Assembly (NCBI GenBank): GCA_040387515.1
Contig: JAZKDP010000011.1
Location: 62,001-126,000, forward strand
DNA length: 64,000 nt
Direction: 5' to 3'
Origin: Methylotenera_A sp040387515
GTDB lineage: Bacteria; Pseudomonadota; Gammaproteobacteria; Burkholderiales; Methylophilaceae
Below, piece by piece: positions 1 through 7,738 of this stretch. The position numbers were made by a program, and so were the translations under genes. The stretch's first letter is position 1. Each line of letters starts with the position of its first letter. The notes beneath the pieces were generated by a model, which had not been told where the DNA came from, did no database searches, and saw nothing but the letters and a program-made list of their open reading frames with translations.

Positions 1-1
1 T

Positions 2-754
2 GATGTTTTAGTTTCAGTGGGCGGCTGGCTTATTCCCATCGGTAAAGATATAAACAAACAAGTAAATCAAAAATTAGTAGAGCACGGCAAATCGCTCACT
101 CCTGTAGAAGTAGCCGTTTTACGTGATGGTACCGAACATAAATTGTCTATTACGCCAGTTAAATCTTGCGATTTCACCGTACATTTAGCACCTGATGATG
201 TAAAAAATGCTTACGCAGACGGCAAAAACATTGTTGTTTATAAAGGCATGATGGAATTTTTTAAAACAGATGAGGAAATTGCTTTAGTTGTTAGCCATGA
301 ATTGGCACATAACTCAATGAAACATATTGATGCGAAACAAAAAAATGCAACGATGGGTGGCGTTTTTGGTTTAATTCTGGATATTGCAGCCGCGACTGCT
401 GGTGTGAATACAAATGGCGATTTTATGCGCATGGGCTCAGGGCTTGCGGGCAACGCCTATTCAGTAGAGTTTGAGCAAGAAGCTGATTATGTTGGCTTAT
501 ATTTTATGCAAAAAGCTGGCTACGAAATTGATAATGCTGCTGGATTTTGGCGCAGGATGGCAATTAACAACTCTCAAGCGATTACAGTCAAATCATCTCA
601 TCCCACTACACCAGAAAGATTTGTAGCTATCGAAGCGACAGTGAGTGAAATAAAGGCAAAAATAGCAAAAGGTGAACAATTAACGCCAGAACTAAAGGGT
701 AATTCTGCAGTGCATACAGAACCCCAAGCGATAAAAAGTCCGATGTCTATTTAA
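2..754 (+). CDS. M48 family metallopeptidase, 5'-truncated by window edge
   Basis: Zinc metallopeptidase of the M48 (Ste24/HtpX-like) family. The zinc motif HELAH sits inside VVSHELAHN, and a downstream EQEAD supplies the expected third ligand. The reading frame is open to the first base of the window. The residues before the first possible GTG (position 17) read like the end of a PDZ domain (GDVLVSVGG-like, followed by an EVAVLRDG strand). The gene therefore very probably starts outside the window, with an N-terminal signal and PDZ domain missing here. The likely role is quality control of envelope proteins, inferred from the family. Its stop overlaps by 4 bp the stop of the convergent exonuclease gene. 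The family call is firm; the substrate is unknown. Confidence 0.85.
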   Translation, partial: DVLVSVGGWLIPIGKDINKQVNQKLVEHGKSLTPVEVAVLRDGTEHKLSITPVKSCDFTVHLAPDDVKNAYADGKNIVVYKGMMEFFKTDEEIALVVSHELAHNSMKHIDAKQKNATMGGVFGLILDIAAATAGVNTNGDFMRMGSGLAGNAYSVEFEQEADYVGLYFMQKAGYEIDNAAGFWRRMAINNSQAITVKSSHPTTPERFVAIEATVSEIKAKIAKGEQLTPELKGNSAVHTEPQAIKSPMSI

Positions 755-1524
755 GACCAAGCAGCTAAAAACTCTGCCCAATGCGGTGCGCTGTAACTCG
801 TTAGGGTTTCGCGCACCATTTTTATTTCTGCTTCATATTCCGCTTTGCTTAAATGCCCGCGCATCAACTGAAAACGCAAATACACCAAATGCGTATTGGC
901 AACATCCGTTTCACAATAATTGCGAATTTCTTCGATTTTACCTGCCTTAAATGCATCCCACACTTTGCTGCCATCCATGCCCAGCTTACCTGGGAAGCCG
1001 CATAATTTCGCCAGGTCATCCAAGGGCGCATTGGCGCGCGCATTATATAGCGCCAGTAAATCCATTAAATCTAAATGCCGCATATGATAGCGGCTGATGT
1101 AGTTGTTCCACTTAAAGTCTTTATTGTCATCGCCCAAATCCCAATAGCGCGGCGCGACCACGTTATTAATCATGGCGCGATAATGCAATACGGGCAAATC
1201 AAAACCACTACCATTCCAAGAGATAATTTGTGGCATGTATTTCTCAACACCGTCAAAAAAACGTTGAATAATTTCAGCTTCCGTCGAATCTGCATCGCCC
1301 AGCGTCCATACTTTAAAATTATTGCCTTCGCGCAAAGCGCATGAAATTGCACAAATTTTATGCTGATGTAATGGCAAAAACTCGCTGCCGTTATGCTGGC
1401 GACGCTGATGCAAAGCAATATTGGCGACATCTTCATCTGAAACATCTGCCGGCAAATCCAGCAAGGCGCGTAAACCAGCCGTGTCGGGGATAGTTTCTAT
1501 GTCAAATACTAAGGTTGGCGTCAT
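751..1524 (-). CDS. PolB-type predicted 3'-5' exonuclease
   Basis: A 257-residue protein of the DnaQ-like/RNase H-fold predicted 3'-5' exonuclease family related to the DNA polymerase B exonuclease domain. The N-terminus carries the metal-binding DIET motif (VFDIETIPD). A second acidic block is SWNGSGFDLP, and a late YCETDVANT supplies the final Asp, so the three exonuclease motifs appear intact. No polymerase domain follows, so it is a stand-alone nuclease. It is the last gene of a minus-strand run that includes a DUF4124 protein and the ydbL-type gene, but its substrate cannot be read from context. Family confident, role open. Confidence 0.85.
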   Translation of the reverse strand: MTPTLVFDIETIPDTAGLRALLDLPADVSDEDVANIALHQRRQHNGSEFLPLHQHKICAISCALREGNNFKVWTLGDADSTEAEIIQRFFDGVEKYMPQIISWNGSGFDLPVLHYRAMINNVVAPRYWDLGDDNKDFKWNNYISRYHMRHLDLMDLLALYNARANAPLDDLAKLCGFPGKLGMDGSKVWDAFKAGKIEEIRNYCETDVANTHLVYLRFQLMRGHLSKAEYEAEIKMVRETLTSYSAPHWAEFLAAWS

Positions 1525-1568
1525 CTATCAATACTCTGTTTCAACTTATTATTGGTTTATCTATTGGT

Positions 1569-2045
1569 CTATCTGGCGCTGGTTGTGCATTCAGGCTGCT
1601 TGACCACTGCGCAACGTTTTACACCTTCTTCTTTTATACCACCACGAACAGTTCTATATGGTGCAAAGCATTCCTGACTTTCCTTGTATTTTTGCATTTG
1701 TGCTTCACAATCTTCGTTTGATTTAAGTTGAGAAGTCGGCAAGTCTTTAGGCGGCGCCATTTCTAATACTTTAGGCTGTTCTTGTTTGAGGTTTTCTTTG
1801 GGATTTTCAGTCTGAGTGCTAGATTCTTCTTCAGCTTTAGGCAATGATTGTGTCTTATTTGTAGGCACAACGTTCTCTTTGATTTCTACCTTTTCTGATC
1901 TCGCCTTGTATTTTTCAGGAACTGTATCACCAAAATTTGTCCTGCCATTTTCATCAATCCACTTATAGGTATCTGCTTGACTAAAGCCTGCATAAAGTAA
2001 ACCAAAAAATAACAATACAATATTTTTAACGTGCATTTTAGTCAC
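1569..2045 (-). CDS. DUF4124 domain exported protein
   Basis: A 158-residue exported protein. After a signal peptide ending near FSQA comes the DUF4124 signature (DTYKWIDENGRTNFGDTVP), a short tryptophan-containing beta module common in proteobacterial periplasmic proteins. The middle is a low-complexity charged and Gln/Pro-rich linker. The C-terminus has four cysteines (in CEAQMQKYKESQECF and KRCAVVKQPEC), suggesting disulfides. An internal Met at residue 4 is an alternative start. It lies just downstream of ydbL in the same direction, with a 20 bp gap. Function unknown; only the domain family is recognised. Confidence 0.75.
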   Translation of the reverse strand: MTKMHVKNIVLLFFGLLYAGFSQADTYKWIDENGRTNFGDTVPEKYKARSEKVEIKENVVPTNKTQSLPKAEEESSTQTENPKENLKQEQPKVLEMAPPKDLPTSQLKSNEDCEAQMQKYKESQECFAPYRTVRGGIKEEGVKRCAVVKQPECTTSAR

Positions 2046-2065
2046 CCATTCATTTGGTTAAAAAA

Positions 2066-2485
2066 TCACTTCTTCACCCAACCACCTGCACTCTGATAAT
2101 ACCAGCCGCTTTGCGCTTTATCGACCCAGCGAGTTGCAAAAGTACTGCGTATTTCACCTGCCCATTCCGGGTGGCCATTACCTGCGGCAATTTCTTTGTA
2201 GAGCGCATTGCGGTCGCCATTTTCAGCTGCAACTAAGCTATTAATACCACCACGATCTTTCAATGGCACTGCAGTTGCATCGCGCACGGCAATCAATCCA
2301 TCCGTCGTTAAGCCTACCGCGCCACTGTTGTAATGCGGGTTTAATTGTGGGTGCCGCGCTTGCATGCTGTTTTTGATAGCGGAGATAGCAGGCGTATTCA
2401 CCTCTAAATCGGCCGCAGCATTTACCCAACTACTACTGAACAATGTGATGAGTATCAAGCTAAATGTAGTAATAAGTTTTTTCAT
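2066..2485 (-). CDS. ydbL: YdbL family (DUF1318) periplasmic protein
   Basis: A 139-residue protein with a signal peptide (cleavage near WVNAAA) and the DUF1318/YdbL pattern: a repeated 'Glu/Asp-Arg-x-Ala-Leu-Tyr' helix (NGDRNALYKEIA) and a C-terminal WYYQ..GGWVKK. In E. coli, YdbL works with the AsmA-like protein YdbH and the lipoprotein YnbE. YdbH-YnbE forms an inner-to-outer membrane bridge for phospholipid transport, and YdbL tunes its assembly. The same three genes occur here in the same order (ydbH, ynbE, ydbL), which supports the assignment beyond the domain alone. A GGAAAC-type ribosome site precedes the ATG. Confidence 0.82.
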   Translation of the reverse strand: MKKLITTFSLILITLFSSSWVNAAADLEVNTPAISAIKNSMQARHPQLNPHYNSGAVGLTTDGLIAVRDATAVPLKDRGGINSLVAAENGDRNALYKEIAAGNGHPEWAGEIRSTFATRWVDKAQSGWYYQSAGGWVKK

Positions 2486-2518
2486 GGTGTTTCCTTAAGA
2501 TTAGGCTTTCGTATTCGG

Positions 2519-2743
2519 CTACTTCGCTGGCGAATCAGCAGGTTTAACTGGCGGCACTTCATCTGGCTTTGATTGACCTGGTTTTAATTGCCATACATCA
2601 TCAATAATTTTGTCTGCGGCTTTTTCTGCGGCAGCGGCAGGAAAGTAAATATTAATAGTGACGCAAGCCGGTATTAATACGATGAATGCCGCGATAGTTA
2701 ACGTGCTAGAAGTTAACCTATTAGTAATGCCTATTTTTCTCAT
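2519..2743 (-). CDS. ynbE: YnbE-like outer membrane lipoprotein
   Basis: A 74-residue small lipoprotein. A hydrophobic N-terminal segment ends in a lipobox-like IPAC with Cys27. It is followed by VTINIYFPAAAAEKAADKIIDDVW, the pattern of the YnbE-like lipoproteins usually encoded next to YdbL/DUF1318. In E. coli, YnbE docks on the C-terminus of YdbH by beta-strand augmentation and completes the phospholipid bridge at the outer membrane. The gene sits between the ydbH-like gene and ydbL with gaps of 83 and 33 bp, so an operon is likely. The residue after Cys is Val, compatible with outer-membrane sorting. Confidence 0.78.
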   Translation of the reverse strand: MRKIGITNRLTSSTLTIAAFIVLIPACVTINIYFPAAAAEKAADKIIDDVWQLKPGQSKPDEVPPVKPADSPAK

Positions 2744-2826
2744 TGTTTTAACCCCAAGTTTTAATCCTAATTAAGCCGAGTCATTTTGTAATGAATCATT
2801 TATCAAATGACTTTAATTAACAATCT

Positions 2827-4617
2827 TTAATCAACAATCATTTTGGTATTGCTATCAGTAATACGTTTAATTCTACTCAACAAATCTTGCAAACTGACTT
2901 TTTCCGTATAGCCGTTAACATTAACAGATGGAATACCTTTACCTTTAACGATGACGTACCCCTTTGCCGTTGACTCAACGCCGCCCATTTCGCAAACATC
3001 TTGCCTTAATTTACAACTTAAACCTATTTTATCGTAATTAAACTCTTTAAAAAATCGCAAAAAAGTCCGCTGCAATGCCGCTGCTGTGCCTTCACCGCCC
3101 AAGGCGGCAATATTTTCTACCGCACGTTGTGATATTTTTTTTAGATGCTTTCCTTCACTGGTTTGGATAGATGCATCTAAATGCACTGGCTTCCAGTTTT
3201 CCAGCAACATATTACGCACATCGCCATCCAGCTTGCCCTCAATCGCGCCAAAACTAAATGTGCGCGTTAAATTACCCATATCCAAATCACGCATCTGCAA
3301 ATCCGCATGCAAGCGCGGTACAACGCCTAACGGATCATCAATCTTCAGATTATTCATACTGATCGTGCCGTTAAATGCGTTAAATGTCATCGCGCCATCC
3401 ATGCTCAATTGCTTGTAAGCATAAGTGACCAGCGGCACTTGGCCAGAAATTTGTCCTGTCATCACAGGCCAGCCCAACGCCTTGCTGAACTCACTCAAGG
3501 TAATGGGAATTAAATCCATGCGTAAATGCCAAGCCCAACTGTCTGCCAATCGGACGGCTGACACATCATACAAATTTAACGCGCCATCTAAAACAGGCAG
3601 GTTTAACTGCGGCGCCGTGAGTGAAAATCGATTGATTTCTGCGATTAGCTTGGTTTCGCGTAAAGGCAATTTGAGTAAATGTCCGCTTTTATAGGCCAAT
3701 TGCAGGTTTTTAGGCTCATCGTAATCCCAAGGAATATGCGCATTGATATGGCTAAAAGCAAACTTTCCATTTTTATCTTCAATATTGGCATCGCGCAAAT
3801 TCAATTCAAAACTGGTTGGCGCTAGATTTTTCATCTCAAATTGCCAATCCGCTTTGCCTGAAACATCCAGATTGCCGAAAGCAGTCTTTTCCGCCATCGG
3901 CTTTAAAAAGACTGCGTACAATCCTGCAAAATCCACATCTTTTGCGCTCACTTGTACGTCTTCCAGGATTTTTGTTTTAATGTTAATCGTGGCAGTCGCA
4001 TTCATTTTTCCAACTTCATTCACCAACAAACTGGCATTTTGAACATTCAGGATATCTTGTTTAAAAGTACCATTGATTTCAAACGCATTGCCGGCTTTAC
4101 CAAAGTAAAACGGCTCCCAAAACAACTCACCGGCCGTCCAGCTAATTAAGCCATTCCAAGCCCAAACACCAGAGGTAGCCCTTTTTGCCGCCATATTGAT
4201 TTCGCCAGTGAGCTTTTCGCCTGCGTGCAAACCCGCTTCATCGCTAAAATTAGCCTCGTTGAATGTAATATTCAGCGCAAAATCAGATGGATAACTGACA
4301 AAGTTAACTGAAAAAGGTGCGTTGATTTGTTTGGATAGAAACTGGCCGTTTAAGCATTGCGCCTGGCCAATTTTCTCGTTTAAAAATTGGCCACATTTCA
4401 AATCAAAATGGGCAAATTCTTTATCATTGGTGGGCTTCAAATCGGCATTTAACAGCAACGTTGGTTGCGCGCCTTTTAAATCGACTTGAAACTGAGCATT
4501 TTTAAGTTGCCCAATAGGCGCATCAACCGCATCTACTGTGATTTGAATACTACTTATAGCGACTGCCTGTTGCGTAAAACCGATGAAAACAAAGCATGCT
4601 AGAAATAGACGCAACAT
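2827..4617 (-). CDS. ydbH: YdbH-like AsmA-superfamily intermembrane transport protein
   Basis: A large exported beta-rich protein of the AsmA-like/YdbH group, predicted to span the periplasm and carry phospholipids to the outer membrane. The start used is the ATG at 4617. It gives a clean signal peptide (MLRLFLACFVFIGF..QQAVA). The longer form starting at 4689 would add 24 non-signal residues overlapping cysM. The resulting 596 residues are clearly shorter than E. coli YdbH (about 880). The C-terminal third (VPRLHADLQMRDLDMGNLTRTF, then GYVIVKGKGIPSVNVNGYT) resembles the conserved end that meets YnbE. It is followed directly by ynbE and ydbL. Older databases label this domain 'dicarboxylate transport', which is not supported by this context. 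Confidence 0.78.
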   Translation of the reverse strand: MLRLFLACFVFIGFTQQAVAISSIQITVDAVDAPIGQLKNAQFQVDLKGAQPTLLLNADLKPTNDKEFAHFDLKCGQFLNEKIGQAQCLNGQFLSKQINAPFSVNFVSYPSDFALNITFNEANFSDEAGLHAGEKLTGEINMAAKRATSGVWAWNGLISWTAGELFWEPFYFGKAGNAFEINGTFKQDILNVQNASLLVNEVGKMNATATINIKTKILEDVQVSAKDVDFAGLYAVFLKPMAEKTAFGNLDVSGKADWQFEMKNLAPTSFELNLRDANIEDKNGKFAFSHINAHIPWDYDEPKNLQLAYKSGHLLKLPLRETKLIAEINRFSLTAPQLNLPVLDGALNLYDVSAVRLADSWAWHLRMDLIPITLSEFSKALGWPVMTGQISGQVPLVTYAYKQLSMDGAMTFNAFNGTISMNNLKIDDPLGVVPRLHADLQMRDLDMGNLTRTFSFGAIEGKLDGDVRNMLLENWKPVHLDASIQTSEGKHLKKISQRAVENIAALGGEGTAAALQRTFLRFFKEFNYDKIGLSCKLRQDVCEMGGVESTAKGYVIVKGKGIPSVNVNGYTEKVSLQDLLSRIKRITDSNTKMIVD

Positions 4618-4627
4618 AAGGTCAAGA

Positions 4628-5530
4628 CTAGGCGGGGAAAACGCCCGTTGATAGATAGCGATCGCCTCTATCACACACAATCGAAACAATCACAGCGTTT
4701 TCAACTTCTTTTGAAATTTGCAGCGCCGTATAAAGTCCACCGCCACTCGATATTCCGGCAAAAATACCTTCTTCTGTTGCCAACTTTCGTGTCATATTTT
4801 CAGCATTTTTTTGGCTAACATAACGCAATTCGTCTACACGTTTTTCATCAAAAATAGTCGGCATATATTCCACTGGCCACTTACGAATGCCTGGAATCTG
4901 CGCACCATCTTCTGGTTGCACGCCAATGATTTGAATGTTGGGGTTTTGCTCTTTTAAGTAACGCGAAACGCCCATAATCGTGCCAGTAGTACCCATGCTG
5001 GATACAAAATGCGTGATTTTTCCAGCGGTATCACGCCAGATTTCAGGGCCAGTGGTTTCATAATGTGCCAGTGGATTATCTTGATTGCCGAATTGGTCTA
5101 ACACAATGCCTTCGCCCTCGGCTTGCATTTTCATCGCCACATCACGCGCCAATTCCATGCTGCCATCTTTAGGCGTTAATACCAGCTCTGCGCCATAGGC
5201 TTTCATACTTTGGCGACGCTCAATCGTTTGATTGTCTGGCATTACCAACACCATTTTATAGCCACGCATGGCAGCAACCATTGCTAATGCAATGCCTGTG
5301 TTGCCACTAGTTGCCTCAATCAAAGTGTCACCTGGCTTAATATCTCCTCTGGCTTCCGCGCGCATTATCATGCTGTACGCGGGCCTGTCTTTGACTGAAC
5401 CAGCAGGATTATTGCCTTCTAATTTCAGTAAAATAGTGTTGCTGGGATTTGGGTTGATGCGCTGCAATTTAACCAGTGGCGTGTTACCAATAAAGTTATC
5501 CAAAGTGCTATTTAAGTCATTAATATGCAT
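4628..5530 (-). CDS. cysM: Cysteine synthase B
   Basis: PLP-dependent O-acetylserine sulfhydrylase, isoform B, making cysteine from O-acetylserine and sulfide or thiosulfate. The PLP lysine lies in NPAGSVKDRPA, the substrate loop is EATSGNTGIALA, and the phosphate-binding glycine-rich loop is SSMGTTGTIMG. The sequence (300 residues, QPEDGAQIPGIRKWP near residue 215) fits CysM rather than the longer CysK. It is encoded upstream of the ydbH-like gene and downstream of dsbB and a small membrane protein, with only 10 bp to the refined ydbH start, so co-transcription is likely. Confidence 0.95.
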   Translation of the reverse strand: MHINDLNSTLDNFIGNTPLVKLQRINPNPSNTILLKLEGNNPAGSVKDRPAYSMIMRAEARGDIKPGDTLIEATSGNTGIALAMVAAMRGYKMVLVMPDNQTIERRQSMKAYGAELVLTPKDGSMELARDVAMKMQAEGEGIVLDQFGNQDNPLAHYETTGPEIWRDTAGKITHFVSSMGTTGTIMGVSRYLKEQNPNIQIIGVQPEDGAQIPGIRKWPVEYMPTIFDEKRVDELRYVSQKNAENMTRKLATEEGIFAGISSGGGLYTALQISKEVENAVIVSIVCDRGDRYLSTGVFPA

Positions 5531-5564
5531 ATTATTCAGTCTTTTAGTTTGAGTCTTTTTTGAA

Positions 5565-5801
5565 TTATTTATTCTTTAAATTTTTTAAATACATGGTTGT
5601 AAACGCTACTAGCAAAATAATCACTGGTCCTGCAAAAACGCCATAATAGATCATATAGGCAATGCCTGATTGAGTGCCTGCGTGTGCAAAGGCGTGCCAA
5701 AAAGTGAAATTATTAAACTGGCCATAGACAAACAGCCCAGCCAAAAATAGCGCAAATGCAATTAAGCCGTACTTTAAGCCGGTTTTCCAATGGTTTAACA
5801 T
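5565..5801 (-). CDS. Small two-helix membrane protein, unknown
   Basis: A 78-residue protein with two strongly hydrophobic segments (about residues 10-27 and 47-70) joined by a short aromatic/His loop (NFTFWHAFAHAGTQ), ending in a lysine-rich tail (YLKNLKNK). No family is recognised. It starts 9 bp after the dsbB stop, so it is probably co-expressed with dsbB and the cysM gene that follows. It has no Cys, so a direct redox role beside DsbB is unlikely. A membrane location is the only supported statement. Confidence 0.6.
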   Translation of the reverse strand: MLNHWKTGLKYGLIAFALFLAGLFVYGQFNNFTFWHAFAHAGTQSGIAYMIYYGVFAGPVIILLVAFTTMYLKNLKNK

Positions 5802-5810
5802 CGTCTATTT

Positions 5811-6320
5811 TTACGCTTTTCTGGTGACTAGATAAATGGCATAAGCCGCAAAACCTAAAAATGAGATTAAGCCTAATTGCGGCAAGGTTAAACCCAGAAA
5901 AGTCCAATCAATCGCTGCGCAATCGCCTGTACCGCGGAACAATAATTTAAAAGCTTTTTGCAGTGGAAAATTCTCAAACATATAATCGAATCCCACGCCG
6001 CAATCGGCAACCATGCTTTCACGATTGGCTTGCAAATACCAATGCCGAATCGCCACACCTGCACCACCTAGTGCAGTTAATACTTGTAAGACGGCGAATA
6101 TTTTTTTAACGATACTGACAGGATTAATAAATGCAGCGATTAAAAAAAGTACGCCTAAGCCCATAAACACCATACGTTGCGAAATACATAATGGGCAAGG
6201 TTCTAATTTGTAAGTGGTTTGAATCACCAATGCGAGGGCTACGATGCCAAAACACAAAACAAAGCCAAGTAAATAGCCATTTTTGCCTGTTAAAAAGGTG
6301 TTAAATATTTTTCGTATCAT
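5811..6320 (-). CDS. dsbB: Disulfide bond formation protein B
   Basis: Inner-membrane quinone reductase that reoxidises periplasmic DsbA. Four transmembrane helices are visible. The first periplasmic loop has the CPLC pair (in LEPCPLCISQRM) and the second has the paired cysteines in ADCGVGFD and GTGDCAAIDW, as needed for electron transfer to quinone. Its length of 169 residues is standard. Disulfide formation matters here because methanol dehydrogenase (MxaF, MxaI) and several exported proteins in the window are cysteine-containing. It is the first gene of the minus-strand run and diverges from xseA. Confidence 0.94.
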   Translation of the reverse strand: MIRKIFNTFLTGKNGYLLGFVLCFGIVALALVIQTTYKLEPCPLCISQRMVFMGLGVLFLIAAFINPVSIVKKIFAVLQVLTALGGAGVAIRHWYLQANRESMVADCGVGFDYMFENFPLQKAFKLLFRGTGDCAAIDWTFLGLTLPQLGLISFLGFAAYAIYLVTRKA

Positions 6321-6332
6321 ATTGAGTTAACC

Positions 6333-6338
6333 TATAAT
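6333..6338 (+). promoter_or_regulatory. Candidate -10 box upstream of xseA
   Basis: A perfect TATAAT lies in the 52 bp region between the divergent dsbB and xseA genes, 34 bp before the xseA ATG. No good -35 hexamer is present at the usual spacing, so this is a tentative call. Confidence 0.35.
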
Positions 6339-6372
6339 TCACTTAATAAATGATTGTAATTGATAAAGCCGC

Positions 6373-7635
6373 ATGACTGAACCCACAACCTACCCCGACA
6401 AGCAAATAATGCCAGCCAATATAATGACCGTAAGCGAGTTGAATCGTTTAGCGCGGGAAGTATTAGAGCAATCTTTTCCTTTATTTTGGGTATCAGGCGA
6501 AGTATCCAATTTTGTTCGCGCGGCTTCAGGCCATTGGTATTTCTCATTGAAAGACCAAACCGCACAAGTCAAATGCGTGATGTTTAAAGGTCGCAACAGC
6601 TATGTAGACTTTATCCCGCGCGAAGGCGATAAAATCGAAGCAAGAGTTACTGTCACATTGTATGAAGCACGCGGGGACTTTCAGTTAACGGTTGAATTTG
6701 TGCAAAAAGCCGGTTTAGGCGCATTGTTTGAAGCGTTTGAAAAACTCAAAGCCAAACTCGCACATGAAGGTCTGTTTGATGCTGCTTACAAGCAAGCGAT
6801 TCCAACAAATCCACTCACAATCGGTATTGTCACTTCTCCAGACGCTGCCGCGTTGCGCGATGTTTTAACCACGCTTAAACGCCGCAATCCCAATATTAAA
6901 GTGATTATTTACCCCACGCCAGTACAGGGCAAAGGCGCAGCGCAGTTGATTGCCAAAGCCATTCACTCGGCAAGCAAACGCGCAGAAGTGGATACGCTGA
7001 TTATTTGCCGTGGTGGCGGCAGCATGGAAGATTTATGGCAATTTAACGAAGAAGTGGTTGCCCGTGCAATTGATGATTGCCCCATCCCTACGATTAGCGG
7101 CGTTGGGCATGAAACGGATTTCACCATCTGCGATTTTGTGGCGGATATGCGTGCAGCAACACCGACGGCGGCTGCTGAGTTGGCTTGTGCAGATATTAGA
7201 GTTCTGCAAAATCAATTACTTAACTTACAGAGTCGACTGAATAAGCAAATCAACTTTTTGCTCAATCAAACGGCACAAAAACTGGATTTTTTAGCCCGCA
7301 GACTAATCTCACCCACGCAACAAATAGAAAATCGTGCGATACAAATTAAGCAATTACAGCATCGTTTAAATCTTGCGTTTCAGCAAAGCATGCAAACTTA
7401 TCAACATCGATTATTACGATTATCCAGCAGTATCGAGCAGTTAAATCCTAACGCTGTATTGGCCAGAGGTTACGCGATTGTGCATAGTGAAGTGGGCCAA
7501 AATGATTTGCTGAATCCTAAATCGGCAGAATTGATTATTGATGCGCAACAAATCACGCCAGAATCACGGTTGAATATTACTTTTTACAAAGGCAGTGCTA
7601 AAGCTCAAGTAACTAGCGTTAAAAAAAGTACTTAA
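6373..7635 (+). CDS. xseA: Exodeoxyribonuclease VII large subunit
   Basis: Catalytic subunit of exonuclease VII, which degrades single-stranded DNA to short oligonucleotides in repair. It has an N-terminal OB-fold (VSELNRLAREVLEQSFPLFWVSGEVSNF) and the family-typical central catalytic domain (IGIVTSPDAAALRDVLTTL; IICRGGGSMEDLWQFN; ISGVGHETDFTICDFVAD). These are followed by a coiled-coil region and a C-terminal segment with LARGYAIV. The length of 420 residues is normal. The small subunit gene xseB is not adjacent. An in-frame Met at residue 18 (MTVSELN) is an alternative start that would remove a short non-conserved leader. Confidence 0.95.
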   Translation: MTEPTTYPDKQIMPANIMTVSELNRLAREVLEQSFPLFWVSGEVSNFVRAASGHWYFSLKDQTAQVKCVMFKGRNSYVDFIPREGDKIEARVTVTLYEARGDFQLTVEFVQKAGLGALFEAFEKLKAKLAHEGLFDAAYKQAIPTNPLTIGIVTSPDAAALRDVLTTLKRRNPNIKVIIYPTPVQGKGAAQLIAKAIHSASKRAEVDTLIICRGGGSMEDLWQFNEEVVARAIDDCPIPTISGVGHETDFTICDFVADMRAATPTAAAELACADIRVLQNQLLNLQSRLNKQINFLLNQTAQKLDFLARRLISPTQQIENRAIQIKQLQHRLNLAFQQSMQTYQHRLLRLSSSIEQLNPNAVLARGYAIVHSEVGQNDLLNPKSAELIIDAQQITPESRLNITFYKGSAKAQVTSVKKST

Positions 7636-7738
7636 TATTTAAATTGGATTAAAAACCCATTAGGGCTAATAAGCGTGCGTTTTTGTTAATTTCTGTTGGT
7701 TTGTCCATTCAATTGGTTGATAATACGCAATCGTAAAA

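Noticed and set aside
238..453. Minus-strand reading frame of about 70 residues inside the first M48 gene
   Set aside because: It lies fully antisense to a clear metallopeptidase with intact motifs; it has no family signature, and such shadow frames are common here.
1075..1344. Plus-strand frame opposite the 3'-5' exonuclease
   Set aside because: Antisense to a gene with all exonuclease motifs; no ribosome site or recognisable product.
4618..4689. Longer N-terminus of the YdbH-like protein
   Set aside because: Would overlap cysM by 62 bp and place 24 charged residues before an otherwise clean signal peptide; the ATG at 4617 is better.
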